Notes under the pieces: model-generated
What the model saw: the letters and a program-made list of their open reading frames with translations, nothing else
Told to the model about the DNA's origin: nothing
Databases searched by the model: none
Origin: an uncultured Lachnospiraceae bacterium
GTDB lineage: Bacteria > Bacillota > Clostridia > Lachnospirales > Lachnospiraceae
Length of the DNA: 33,173 bases
Direction of reading: 5' to 3'
NCBI GenBank assembly: GCA_946614165.1
Contig: CAMOGQ010000027.1
Span: forward strand, 1-33,173
Translations under genes and position numbers: made by a program
Shown here: positions 7,730 through 15,840 of the stretch, piece after piece
Numbering within the stretch: the first letter of the stretch is position 1
How the letters are laid out: each line of letters starts with the position of its first letter

Positions 7730-8209
7730 TTATTCATTGCACTTGGTCATGGCGACCACGCCGGACCGTGCCATCTCCACGATGCTGACCGACCGGAGGG
7801 TATTGATGAAGATCTGGATCCTCTCGGGGGTGTCGCACATCTGGATGGTCATCTGTCCCTTGGACATATCCACGATCTTTGCGTCCATGATCTCACAGTT
7901 CTCCATGATATCCCTGCGGTTGGACCGGTTATAGCGGATTTTGATCAGAAGAAGCTCCCGGTTCAGGCTCTCGGCCTCACTGAAGGTCTTGACCTTGATG
8001 ACGTCCAGCTTTTTGTTGAGCTGCTTTTCGATCTGCTCCAGGGTCCTCTGATCGCCGTTTGAAACAATGATCATGGAGGAAACGGCCTTGTCGTCCGTCT
8101 CGCCTACCACGATGGAATCAATGTTGAAGCATCTCCTCCAGAAAAGGCCTGCCACCTTGCACAGGACACCGGATCTGTTTTCTACTAATATCGAATAAAT
8201 TCGTTTCAT
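7730..8209 (-). CDS. ilvH: Second acetolactate synthase small subunit, short form
   Basis: The 159-residue protein is another complete AHAS regulatory subunit: ACT domain at 3-75 (SILVENRSGVLCKVAGLFWR, then RCFNIDSIVVGETDD) plus the C-terminal domain ending VEMARSGVVAMTKCNE. Its length is the usual one for IlvH. The Asn, Gly and Asn of the valine site are conserved. It differs clearly from the neighbouring 183-residue subunit, including Cys and Trp substitutions in the FxRRxxNI segment, so this is not a recent tandem duplication. It follows ilvB by 48 bases and precedes the other subunit by 70. The symbol distinguishes it from its neighbour only and does not imply orthology with the E. coli isozyme. 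Confidence 0.92.
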   Translation of the reverse strand: MKRIYSILVENRSGVLCKVAGLFWRRCFNIDSIVVGETDDKAVSSMIIVSNGDQRTLEQIEKQLNKKLDVIKVKTFSEAESLNRELLLIKIRYNRSNRRDIMENCEIMDAKIVDMSKGQMTIQMCDTPERIQIFINTLRSVSIVEMARSGVVAMTKCNE

Positions 8210-8257
8210 AATTAATACCTGTCTCTTACTGCGTATGATCGGGACTCCGGACTTAAA

Positions 8258-9925
8258 TCAGCACAGGTCGTCGGGATCGATCATGACTTCCAGGAGCATG
8301 GTCTTATCCTCTTTCAGGAAAGCGTCCAGGCACTCGTTCATGCCTTCGTTTGTCTCCAGCCTCAGGTAGCCGATATGGTAGGCCTCGGAGAGCTTGTCCA
8401 GATCGGGCACGGTGCTCAGATCCGTCACAGAGAAGCGGTCGTGATAGACAAAGTGCTGGTGCTGGCGGACCATGCCCAGTACATTGTTCCTGAGGACCAC
8501 GATCTTGACGGGCACTTCGTACTGAACGATGGTGGCAAGCTCCTGCATGGTCATCTGGAATCCGCCTTCGCCGCAGACAGCCACTACCTGGCGGTCCGGG
8601 GAGCTGATCTTGGCGCCCATGGCTGCGGGGACCGCATAGCCCATGGTGCCCATGCCGCCGCTGGTCAGAAAACGGCCGCGGCGCATGACGGCGTTGGCAC
8701 AGGACCAGATCTGGTTCTGGCCCACGTCGGCCACATAGACCGCATCTTTATCCATCTTCAGGGAAAGCTTTCTGATAAAGATCCTGGGATCCACGTAATT
8801 CTTTCTGCCCTGGAGGATGTGCTCTTCCTGGATCTCCGCCCTCTTTTTGCTCTCTGCGTTGAGGACGTCGTCCTTGCAGCCGTCCAGCCAGTCCAGCCAG
8901 TCGGAATAGTCCACTTCCAGATCCCTTTCGTTGAACTCCCGGAAGATATGCTTTATATCGCCTACCAGAGGAATGGAAGGGCCCGCGTTCTTGCCGATCT
9001 CGGCAGGGTCCACGTCGATGTGGGCCAGGACCTTGTTCTCTGTGATCAGGTCGGGCTGGGAAATGGAACGGTCCGCCACTCTGGCGCCCACCATGATGAT
9101 CATATCCGCTTCGTTCATGGCCCGGTTGCCGTATTTCTGGCCGTTGTTGCCCACCATGCCGTAGAAAAGGGGATGGTCCGTAGGGAAGGCAGACAGGCCC
9201 ATCATGGTGGAGACCACCGGAATGTCATGGGCTTCCGCAAACTTTCTGACCTCTTCCGCCGCATCGGAAAGATGGACGCCGCCGCCCACACAGATGATGG
9301 GACGTCTGGCCCTGGCCAGTTCCCGCATGACCCGCTTGATCTGGACGGGATGGCCTTCCACCGTAGGCTTATAGGTGCGGAGATTGACACTTACGGGATA
9401 GGCAAAGCCGGAGACCCGGTCCATCTGCACGTCATGGGGAATGTCGATCAGGACAGGTCCCTTTCTGCCGGTGGAAGCGATATGGAAGGCTTCCTTGACG
9501 ATCCTGGGGATGTCGGAGGCCTGACGGACGATATAGGAGAATTTGACGAAAGATTCGCAGGCGCCGGAAATGTCCGCCTCCTGGAAAACGTCGGATCCCA
9601 TCAGTCTGGAATCCACCTGTCCCGTAATGCAGACAAGGGGAATGGAATCCGCGAAGGCTGTGGCGATGCCGGTGATCAGGTTGGTGGCGCCGGGACCGCT
9701 GGTGACGGCCACTACGCCGGGCTTACCGCTGACCCTGGTATAGCCGCTGGCCGCATGGGCTGCGCACTGCTCCTGACGGACCAGGACCGTCTTTATATCG
9801 GAATTGAGAATGCTGTTGAAGAAGGGACAGATGGCAACGCCCGGATAGCCGAACACATACTCAACGTTCTCTTCTTCCAGGCTTCTGACCAGTGCGTCGG
9901 CACCGTTTAATACTCGTTTGATCAT
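8258..9925 (-). CDS. ilvB: Acetolactate synthase large (catalytic) subunit
   Basis: IlvB condenses two pyruvates, or pyruvate plus 2-oxobutyrate, with thiamine diphosphate, FAD and Mg2+. The 555 residues show the order expected for the family: N-terminal pyrimidine-binding domain with the activating Glu52 (RQEQCAAHAASGYTR), a central FAD domain, and a C-terminal diphosphate-binding domain. The last domain is unusual at three conserved positions. The Mg motif GDG reads GEG (Glu453). The first Asn of the NN pair reads Arg479, though the metal-binding Asn480 is kept. The Trp of MVRQWQ, which influences acceptor specificity in characterised enzymes, reads His489. It heads the operon with two small subunits and ilvC. 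Identity as AHAS is strongly supported by this context; substrate preference is less sure. Confidence 0.92.
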   Translation of the reverse strand: MIKRVLNGADALVRSLEEENVEYVFGYPGVAICPFFNSILNSDIKTVLVRQEQCAAHAASGYTRVSGKPGVVAVTSGPGATNLITGIATAFADSIPLVCITGQVDSRLMGSDVFQEADISGACESFVKFSYIVRQASDIPRIVKEAFHIASTGRKGPVLIDIPHDVQMDRVSGFAYPVSVNLRTYKPTVEGHPVQIKRVMRELARARRPIICVGGGVHLSDAAEEVRKFAEAHDIPVVSTMMGLSAFPTDHPLFYGMVGNNGQKYGNRAMNEADMIIMVGARVADRSISQPDLITENKVLAHIDVDPAEIGKNAGPSIPLVGDIKHIFREFNERDLEVDYSDWLDWLDGCKDDVLNAESKKRAEIQEEHILQGRKNYVDPRIFIRKLSLKMDKDAVYVADVGQNQIWSCANAVMRRGRFLTSGGMGTMGYAVPAAMGAKISSPDRQVVAVCGEGGFQMTMQELATIVQYEVPVKIVVLRNNVLGMVRQHQHFVYHDRFSVTDLSTVPDLDKLSEAYHIGYLRLETNEGMNECLDAFLKEDKTMLLEVMIDPDDLC

Positions 9926-9936
9926 ATGGAATCCCC

Positions 9937-9954
9937 ATTTTCCTTAAGGAAAAT
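9937..9954. promoter_or_regulatory. Perfect 18-bp palindrome upstream of ilvB
   Basis: ATTTTCCTTAAGGAAAAT is exactly self-complementary. It lies 12 bases before the ilvB start codon and 10 bases after the T-run of the tyrS terminator. It could be an operator for a dimeric regulator of the ilv operon, or an mRNA hairpin near the ribosome site. The palindrome is observed; its role is inferred. Confidence 0.5.
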
Positions 9955-9963
9955 TTATGCTTG

Positions 9964-10000
9964 AAAAAAAGAGTCAGACCCGGCGACCCGGATCTGACTC
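9964..10000 (-). terminator. Strong intrinsic terminator after tyrS
   Basis: On the minus strand GAGTCAGA pairs with TCTGACTC around a GC-rich inner stem, directly followed by seven Ts. It separates the der-plsY-gpsA-tyrS unit from ilvB. No separate ilvB promoter is evident between this terminator and ilvB, so read-through or a promoter inside tyrS must be considered. Confidence 0.85.
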
Positions 10001-10031
10001 TGCCATAATATCTGACACTTTCTGTCCGGAA

Positions 10032-11273
10032 TTATGCCTTGTAGACCACCTTCTTGAAGCTCTTCTTGCCTCTCTTGACAAGCTTTGCTTCCTTCAGGTC
10101 TTCCTTTGCATAGGACTTTGCGATATCAGTGATCTTCTCACCGTCTACGGTAACGCCGCCCTGCTGGACCGCGCGTCTTGCCTCGGAGCGGGAAGTGACC
10201 AGGCCGCTCTTTGTCAGGACCGCAAGGATGTCGATGGTTCCGTCTTCCGTGAAGTCATCGTCGGAAAGAGGGGACTCGGGAACGTTGTCCATGGCTCCGC
10301 CGGCCGCGGTAAAGAGAGCCTGGGCGCCGGCCCTGGCCTTGTCTGCCTCGTCGCTGCCGTGTACCAGGCTGGTCAGCTCGTAAGCCAGGATGGACTTGGC
10401 TTCGTTGAGCTGGCTGCCTTCCCACTTGTCCATCTCGTCGATCTGCTCCAGAGGAAGGAAAGTCAGCATACGCAGGCACTTAAGGACGTCGTCGTCCGCA
10501 ACGTTGCGCCAGTACTGGTAGAAATCGTAGGGAGAGGTCTTGTCGGGATCCAGCCATACGGCACCCTTGGCGGTCTTGCCCATCTTCTTTCCTTCGGAAT
10601 TGAGAAGCAGGGTAATGGTCATGGCGTGGGCGTCCTTGCCCAGCTTCTTGCGGATCAGTTCTGTGCCGGCCAGCATGTTGGACCACTGGTCGTCGCCGCC
10701 GAACTGCATGTTGCAGCCGTACTTTTCATACAGGCACAGGAAGTCGTAGGCCTGCATGATCATGTAGTTGAATTCCAGGAAGGACAGGCCCTTCTCCATT
10801 CTCTGCTCGTAGCACTTGGCCCGGAGCATGTTGTTGACGGAGAAATGGGCGCCGATGTCGCGGATAAATTCGATGTAGTTGAGGTCGCGGAGCCAGTCGG
10901 CGTTGTTGACCATCTGGGCCTTGCCTTCGCCGAACTCGATAAAACGGCTCATCTGCTTTTTAAAGCATTCGCAGTTATGGTCGATCATTTCCATGGTCAT
11001 CATCTTGCGCAGATCCTGTCTTCCGGAAGGATCGCCGATCATGCCGGTGCCGCCGCCTACCAGGGCGATGGGCCTGTTGCCTGCCATCTGCAGACGCTTC
11101 ATCAGAAGCAGAGCCATGAAATGCCCTACGTGAAGAGAATCCGCTGTGGGATCGAAGCCGATATAGAAGGTGGCTTTGCCGTTGTTGACGAGCTCTCTGA
11201 TTTCCTCTTCACTGGTGACCTGTGCAAGCAGGCCTCTTGCCTGCAGTTCTTCATAGATTTGCATTTGCTTCAA
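10032..11273 (-). CDS. tyrS: Tyrosyl-tRNA synthetase
   Basis: This is a class I aminoacyl-tRNA synthetase that charges tRNA-Tyr. The 413 residues contain the HIGH-like motif HVGH (48-51) after IGFDPTADSL, the tyrosine pocket (YDFLCLYEKYGCNMQFGGDDQW), the KMSKS-like motif KMGKT, and a C-terminal S4 RNA-binding domain (SGLVTSRSEARRAVQQGG). This is the usual bacterial TyrRS architecture. The leader between gpsA and tyrS is only 51 bases, too short for a T-box. ATG 11273 has an AGAGAG ribosome site. It is the last gene of the unit starting at der. Confidence 0.97.
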   Translation of the reverse strand: MKQMQIYEELQARGLLAQVTSEEEIRELVNNGKATFYIGFDPTADSLHVGHFMALLLMKRLQMAGNRPIALVGGGTGMIGDPSGRQDLRKMMTMEMIDHNCECFKKQMSRFIEFGEGKAQMVNNADWLRDLNYIEFIRDIGAHFSVNNMLRAKCYEQRMEKGLSFLEFNYMIMQAYDFLCLYEKYGCNMQFGGDDQWSNMLAGTELIRKKLGKDAHAMTITLLLNSEGKKMGKTAKGAVWLDPDKTSPYDFYQYWRNVADDDVLKCLRMLTFLPLEQIDEMDKWEGSQLNEAKSILAYELTSLVHGSDEADKARAGAQALFTAAGGAMDNVPESPLSDDDFTEDGTIDILAVLTKSGLVTSRSEARRAVQQGGVTVDGEKITDIAKSYAKEDLKEAKLVKRGKKSFKKVVYKA

Positions 11274-11324
11274 CTCTCTTTCAAAAAAAATATATATTTG
11301 GAGTCTCCCTCCCGCCCTCGGGGC

Positions 11325-12341
11325 TTACAGGGATTTCCATTCCAGACTGGTTGCTTCCACGGCAGGGTCCCGCATCATCAGATCCATGACGGCCTCTCTG
11401 GGAGACTTGCCTCCGAAGAGCACCTCGTTGCAGGCTGTAATGATGGGAGCCTTCTGTCCGTATTTTTCTGCCAGCTGCATGCCGGCCCTGGCGCTGTAAA
11501 CGCCCTCTACCACCTGCTTTACTTCCTTCATGGCATCGTCGGGCGTATATCCCTTTCCGATCAGGATCCCGGCTCTCCGGTTCCTGGAATGCATGGAAGC
11601 GCAGGTCACGATCAGGTCGCCGATGCCGGTCAGGCCGGAGAAGGTCTCCGCCTCTCCGCCGGCGGCGGTGCCAATCCTTTTGATTTCCGCAATGCCCCGC
11701 GTGATGAGGGCAGCCTTGGTATTATCGCCGCAGCCAAGACCGTCGGCAACGCCTGCCGCCAGAGCTACCACGTTTTTCAGTGCCGCGCCGATCTCCATGC
11801 CCCTCACGTCGGGGCTGGTATAGACGCGCAGGTAGGAGTTCATAAAAAGGCTCTGCACGTATTCCGCCACATGCCTGCGGTCCGCTCCCGCCACGATGGC
11901 CGTGGGAAGGCCTCTGCCCACTTCTTCGGCGTGGGTGGGACCGCACAGGACCGCCGTCTCGCAGTAAGGGATCTCCTCCTTAATAATGGAAGAAAGTGTC
12001 ATGAGGGAATCCTCCTCAATGCCCTTGGCCACGGAGATGATCAGCTGGCCGTACCTGCACAGAGGGGCCATCTTCCTGGCTGTGGATCTGGTAAAGGGGG
12101 AGGGGACCGCCAGCACCAGGGCGTCCCTGTCGGAGACGGCTTCTCCCAGATCCGAGGTGGCCTTTACGCTCTCCGGAAGGACCACGCCCGGAAGCTTGAC
12201 CTTCTGCTCATGAAAACGGTTGATCATGTCGACTTCATCGAAGTCGATGGACCAGACAGCCACGTCATGCCCGTTGCCCGCAAGGCAGCATGTCAGGGCG
12301 GTCCCCCAGCTTCCGGCTCCGATTACAGCGATTCTTGCCAT
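11325..12341 (-). CDS. gpsA: Glycerol-3-phosphate dehydrogenase [NAD(P)+]
   Basis: GpsA reduces dihydroxyacetone phosphate to sn-glycerol-3-phosphate, the backbone for phospholipids. The 338 residues begin with the nucleotide-binding motif IGAGSWGTAL (residues 6-15). The central segment KNVVALAAGVADGLGCGDN carries the conserved catalytic lysine. The C-terminal helical domain is complete. It lies 22 bases after plsY, whose product uses glycerol-3-phosphate directly, and 51 bases before tyrS. Joint transcription of the two enzymes is therefore metabolically sensible. Confidence 0.97.
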   Translation of the reverse strand: MARIAVIGAGSWGTALTCCLAGNGHDVAVWSIDFDEVDMINRFHEQKVKLPGVVLPESVKATSDLGEAVSDRDALVLAVPSPFTRSTARKMAPLCRYGQLIISVAKGIEEDSLMTLSSIIKEEIPYCETAVLCGPTHAEEVGRGLPTAIVAGADRRHVAEYVQSLFMNSYLRVYTSPDVRGMEIGAALKNVVALAAGVADGLGCGDNTKAALITRGIAEIKRIGTAAGGEAETFSGLTGIGDLIVTCASMHSRNRRAGILIGKGYTPDDAMKEVKQVVEGVYSARAGMQLAEKYGQKAPIITACNEVLFGGKSPREAVMDLMMRDPAVEATSLEWKSL

Positions 12342-12363
12342 AACAATATTTCTCTCTTTCGCC

Positions 12364-13023
12364 TTATTTCTTTTTGGTCAGATAGATCTTGCTCTCCTTG
12401 CCGGCCAGAAGTCTTTTAATATTGGCCCGGTGCCTCCAGAAGCAGAGGAAGGTAAGGAAGGCCTGGATCACATAGATCTGGATCAGGGCACCCTGAGGAA
12501 GGGCCCCCAGAAGGCCGGTCTGTCCCATAACGATCAGTGCCAGGAAGATCCCGGAGTAAAGGATCAGAGAGCACATGGATACGGTATGAGTAATGAAGAA
12601 GGGGACAAAAAAGAGAAGGATGGCCAGAGGCAGGAGGCGGAGGTCATAGGCCACCGCGAAGCCCGCCAGGCAGGCAACTCCCTTGCCGCCCTTGAAATTC
12701 ATATAAAAGGGATAGTCATGTCCCAGGACAGCTCCCAGGAAGGTCCAGGACTTGAACAGACAGACCAGGTCCGGATAAGCTTTTCCGAAAACGGCTCCCA
12801 TGATCAGCATGGGAATGATGCACTTGAAGGCATCGGCCAGAAGGACGATCACGCCCGCCTTTGTTCCCAGTACCCGGATGGTATTGGTGGTGCCGGCGTT
12901 GCCGCTTCCGTGCTCGCGGATGTCGATGCCCTTTGTCATTTTCCCATAGAAATAGGCAGACTGGATGGACCCGAAAGCGTATCCGACTGCAAGACAGATG
13001 ATTCTGATCACAAGCGTATTCAT
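12364..13023 (-). CDS. plsY: Glycerol-3-phosphate acyltransferase
   Basis: PlsY transfers the acyl group of acyl-phosphate (made by PlsX, encoded at 31998-33032) to glycerol-3-phosphate in the membrane. The 219 residues form about five hydrophobic segments. The cytoplasmic motifs are recognisable: SIQSAYFYGKMTKGIDIREH with GSGNAGTTN early, and FKGGKGVA in the middle. The C-terminal tail (HRANIKRLLAGKESKIYLTK) is basic. It lies 24 bases after der. The length is normal for the family. Confidence 0.95.
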   Translation of the reverse strand: MNTLVIRIICLAVGYAFGSIQSAYFYGKMTKGIDIREHGSGNAGTTNTIRVLGTKAGVIVLLADAFKCIIPMLIMGAVFGKAYPDLVCLFKSWTFLGAVLGHDYPFYMNFKGGKGVACLAGFAVAYDLRLLPLAILLFFVPFFITHTVSMCSLILYSGIFLALIVMGQTGLLGALPQGALIQIYVIQAFLTFLCFWRHRANIKRLLAGKESKIYLTKKK

Positions 13024-13047
13024 AAGATCCCCCTTAAAAGTAATTGA

Positions 13048-14388
13048 TTAACGTTTTTCTTCGCTGCGCTCACGGATGATGAACTTCAGCGGCGTTCCCC
13101 TGAAGCCGAAGGCTTCTCTGAGACGGTTCTCAATATATCTCTGATAGGAAAAGTGCATCAGATACTTGTAGTTGACAAAGAGGACAAAGGTAGGCGGCTT
13201 TACGGCCACCTGGGTAGCATAGAGAATACGAAGCATCTTGCCCTTATCCGAAGGCGGCTGCTGCATGACGGCCGCTTCCGAGATGATCTCGTTGAGGACG
13301 CCGGTCTGGATCCGCAGGTTCTGGTTGGCATAGACCATGTCGATCTCGTCGTAGAGCTTGATCAGCCTCTGGCCGGTCTCGGCGGATACGAACATGATCT
13401 CCGCGTAGGAAAGGAAGGAAAGGACCTGGCGGATCTTGTCCGTAAAGGTCTTTACCGTTTTGTTGTCCTTTTCGATCAGGTCCCACTTGTTGACCACCAC
13501 GATCACGGCCTTGCCCCTCTCGTGGGCTATGCCGGCGATCTTGGCGTCCTGCTCGGTGATGCCTTCCTCGGCGCTGACCACCAGGACCGTGATGTCGGCT
13601 CTTTCCACCGCGCCCACCGTCCGGACGATCATATAGCGCTCCAGGTTCTCTTTGATCTTGTTCTTCCTGCGGAGGCCCGCCGTATCGATGAAGACATAGT
13701 CCTGGCCGTTGTGGCGGACCCTGGTGTCGATGGCGTCCCTGGTGGTGCCGGCGATATCGGAAACGATGACCCGGTTCTCTCCGATCAGCTTATTGATGAT
13801 GGAGGACTTGCCTACGTTGGGCTTTCCCACGATGGCGATCTTTATGGCGTCGTCCTCTTCTTCCTCTCCGTCTCCCATGGTAAAGCTCTCACAGACCTTG
13901 TCCAGCATGTCGCCGATGCCCGTTCTGTTGACCGAGGAAATGGGATAGGGATCTCCGATGCCCAGGTTGTAGAACTCGTACACATCGGGCATGTCCCTGA
14001 CCGGGCTGTCCGTCTTGTTGACGCACAGGACCACGGGCTTTTTGGATCTGCGGAGCATATCCGCCACCTTGCCGTCGGAATCCACAAGTCCCGTCTTCAG
14101 GTCCGTCATGAAGATGATGACGTCGGCCATGTCAATGGCGATCTGGGCCTGCTCCCGCATCTGGGAAAGGATCACGTCGCTGGAGTCGGGCTCGATGCCG
14201 CCGGTATCGATCAGGGTAAATTCATAATTCAGCCAGGTACAGTCCGCGTAGATCCGGTCTCTGGTCACGCCCGGCGTATCTTCTACGATTGATATTTTAT
14301 CTCCTGCCAGAGCGTTGAACAGTGTGGACTTGCCCACGTTGGGCCTGCCCACGATGGCAACGATCGGCCTGGATTTTCTTTTTGCCAT
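13048..14388 (-). CDS. der: Ribosome-assembly GTPase Der (EngA)
   Basis: Der is a double GTPase needed for 50S subunit assembly. The 446 residues hold two G domains: P-loop GRPNVGKS (14-21) with DTGG (61-64) and NKTD (124-127), then GKPNVGKS (188-195) with a second DTAG and NKWD. They are joined by an acidic linker (GDGEEEEDD) and followed by the C-terminal KH-like domain (from about 355) ending in basic residues. All nucleotide-binding motifs are intact. It is the first gene of der-plsY-gpsA-tyrS and has its own promoter at 14443-14471. Confidence 0.97.
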   Translation of the reverse strand: MAKRKSRPIVAIVGRPNVGKSTLFNALAGDKISIVEDTPGVTRDRIYADCTWLNYEFTLIDTGGIEPDSSDVILSQMREQAQIAIDMADVIIFMTDLKTGLVDSDGKVADMLRRSKKPVVLCVNKTDSPVRDMPDVYEFYNLGIGDPYPISSVNRTGIGDMLDKVCESFTMGDGEEEEDDAIKIAIVGKPNVGKSSIINKLIGENRVIVSDIAGTTRDAIDTRVRHNGQDYVFIDTAGLRRKNKIKENLERYMIVRTVGAVERADITVLVVSAEEGITEQDAKIAGIAHERGKAVIVVVNKWDLIEKDNKTVKTFTDKIRQVLSFLSYAEIMFVSAETGQRLIKLYDEIDMVYANQNLRIQTGVLNEIISEAAVMQQPPSDKGKMLRILYATQVAVKPPTFVLFVNYKYLMHFSYQRYIENRLREAFGFRGTPLKFIIRERSEEKR

Positions 14389-14442
14389 TCGATATTCCTT
14401 CTATATAATCACATAATTGGTATCTTGATCCAGTATCACACT

Positions 14443-14471
14443 ATTTTAGCGAATATCCTCTCTTATGTAAA
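14443..14471 (-). promoter_or_regulatory. Promoter of der
   Basis: On the minus strand TTTACA (14466-14471), a 17-base spacer and TAAAAT (14443-14448) lie about 55 bases before der. The match to the housekeeping consensus is good. It is back-to-back with the prs promoter, the two -35 boxes being separated by 13 bases. Confidence 0.65.
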
Positions 14472-14486
14472 GAAAACTTTTTTCTT
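14470..14486. repeat. Inverted repeat between divergent -35 boxes
   Basis: AAGAAAA (14470-14476) is complementary to TTTTCTT (14480-14486) with a 3-base centre. It touches both the der and prs -35 elements, so a protein bound here could affect both promoters. A/T-rich pairing of this length can also arise by chance. Confidence 0.35.
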
Positions 14487-14513
14487 GCCATTGAGGTCCC
14501 GAATCGCTATATT
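14485..14513 (+). promoter_or_regulatory. Promoter of the PRPP synthetase gene
   Basis: TTGCCA (14485-14490), a 17-base spacer and TATATT (14508-14513) precede the gene. Transcription would start near 14520, leaving a leader of about 35 bases before the AAGGAG ribosome site at 14544-14549. Confidence 0.65.
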
Positions 14514-14554
14514 AATTGTGTAATCTGTCATTTATACAACTGCAAGGAGTCACT

Positions 14555-15793
14555 ATGGCATCAGATTTAGAACTTCATCAGCTGCTGGACCGGTCTCTTC
14601 CCGTTGCTCCACTGGGACTGATCGTTCTTCCTTCGGCACAGAAACTGGGTGAAGAAGTCAACGCCTACATCTCCAGATTCAGAGATGATGATCTCAACAA
14701 GATCATGAAAAGCGCTTCTCCCGCTTTCGAAAACTACTATAAGAGCGACTACCGGATCAAGACAGACCTGGAAAGATATGACACCGGCGAAGGCCGTGCC
14801 GTGATCGAGGATACCTGCCGCGGCAAGGATCTGTTCATCCTCTGCGATGTGACCAACCACTCCATCACATACCAGATGAACGGCTTTGTCAATCATATGT
14901 CTCCGGACGACCATTTCCAGGACCTCAAACGCGTGATCTCCGCCGTCTCCGGCCATGCCAGACGGATTTCTGTCATCATGCCCTTCCTCTATGAAGGACG
15001 CCAGCACCACAGAAGCGGGCGGGAATCCCTGGATGCCGCAAACATGCTCAAGGAGCTGTATGACCTGAGGGTGGACAACTTCATCACCTTCGACGCCCAC
15101 GATCCCAGGATCGCCAGCGTCGAGCCCATCAAGGATTTCAGCAATTTCACCACGCCCTATCAGTTCCTCCATGCCCTGATCGATTCCTTCCCGGATCTGA
15201 TCGTGGACAGGGACCACATCGTGGTCATCAGCCCCGATGAAGGCGCCACCGGCCGTGCCGTCTATTTCGCGGACGTCATCGGTGCGGACGTGGGCATGTT
15301 CTACAAGCGCCGCGACTATACCCGGATCATTGACGGCAAGAACCCCATCGTGGCCCATCAGTTCCTGGGCACAGACCTTAACGGCAAGGATGCCATCGTC
15401 ATCGACGACATGATCTCCACCGGCGGCTCCATTCTGGATACCTCCAAGCAGCTCAAGGAAAAGATGCACGCAAAGCGCGTCTTCATCTGCACCACCTTCG
15501 GCCTCTTCAATGCCGGCCTCTCCAAGTTCGACAGCGCCTATGAAAAGGGCCATTTCGACAAGGTGGTGACCACAAACCTGACCTATCAGCCCGAGGACCT
15601 GCCGGACCGTCCCTGGTTCGCCCAGGCCAACATGAGCAAGTATCTGGCCACCATCATCGACTTTATCAACCACGACGCCTCCATTGCCAACGTCTCCACC
15701 TCCACGGAGAAGATCCACGAGCTTCTGGTCAAATACAATCAGAAGGAACAGAACGAATTCGAGAAGATGCAGATCCATCAGACCCAGTTCTGA
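14555..15793 (+). CDS. prs: Ribose-phosphate pyrophosphokinase, long divergent form
   Basis: It makes PRPP from ribose-5-phosphate and ATP for nucleotide, His and Trp synthesis. The PRPP-binding loop IDDMISTGGS is at residues 283-292. The middle contains RQHHRSGRESLDAANMLKEL and FITFDAHDPRI, matching the ATP-binding RQD and DLH regions of PRPP synthetases. At 412 residues it is about 90 longer than the classical enzyme. The additions are an N-terminal stretch, altered sequence in the catalytic-flexible region (MPFLYEGRQHHRSGRE), and a long C-terminal tail. ATG 14555 is chosen over the earlier in-frame ATG 14516 because AAGGAG lies six bases upstream. It appears monocistronic, with a strong terminator after it. 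The family assignment is solid; catalytic details of this variant are not evident. Confidence 0.88.
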   Translation: MASDLELHQLLDRSLPVAPLGLIVLPSAQKLGEEVNAYISRFRDDDLNKIMKSASPAFENYYKSDYRIKTDLERYDTGEGRAVIEDTCRGKDLFILCDVTNHSITYQMNGFVNHMSPDDHFQDLKRVISAVSGHARRISVIMPFLYEGRQHHRSGRESLDAANMLKELYDLRVDNFITFDAHDPRIASVEPIKDFSNFTTPYQFLHALIDSFPDLIVDRDHIVVISPDEGATGRAVYFADVIGADVGMFYKRRDYTRIIDGKNPIVAHQFLGTDLNGKDAIVIDDMISTGGSILDTSKQLKEKMHAKRVFICTTFGLFNAGLSKFDSAYEKGHFDKVVTTNLTYQPEDLPDRPWFAQANMSKYLATIIDFINHDASIANVSTSTEKIHELLVKYNQKEQNEFEKMQIHQTQF

Positions 15794-15807
15794 TCTGCCC
15801 TTCCTTC

Positions 15808-15840
15808 AGGCACCCGGTCCCCGGGTGCCTTTTTCTTTTC
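15808..15840 (+). terminator. Terminator of prs
   Basis: AGGCACCCGG pairs with CCGGGTGCCT around a 3-base loop and is followed by TTTTTCTTTTC. This is a textbook intrinsic terminator 15 bases after the prs stop. Confidence 0.92.

Noticed and set aside
11274..11324. T-box leader for tyrS
   Set aside because: The gpsA-tyrS gap is only 51 bases and lacks a T-box sequence or terminator/antiterminator pair.
9957..12419. Plus-strand open frame of 820 codons opposite tyrS and gpsA
   Set aside because: It lies entirely antisense to two well-recognised genes, has no family-like sequence and is rich in His, Gly and Val as expected of the complement of GC-rich coding DNA.
14567..15778. Minus-strand open frame of 403 codons opposite prs
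   Set aside because: prs has a promoter, ribosome site, PRPP motif and terminator; the opposite frame has none of these.
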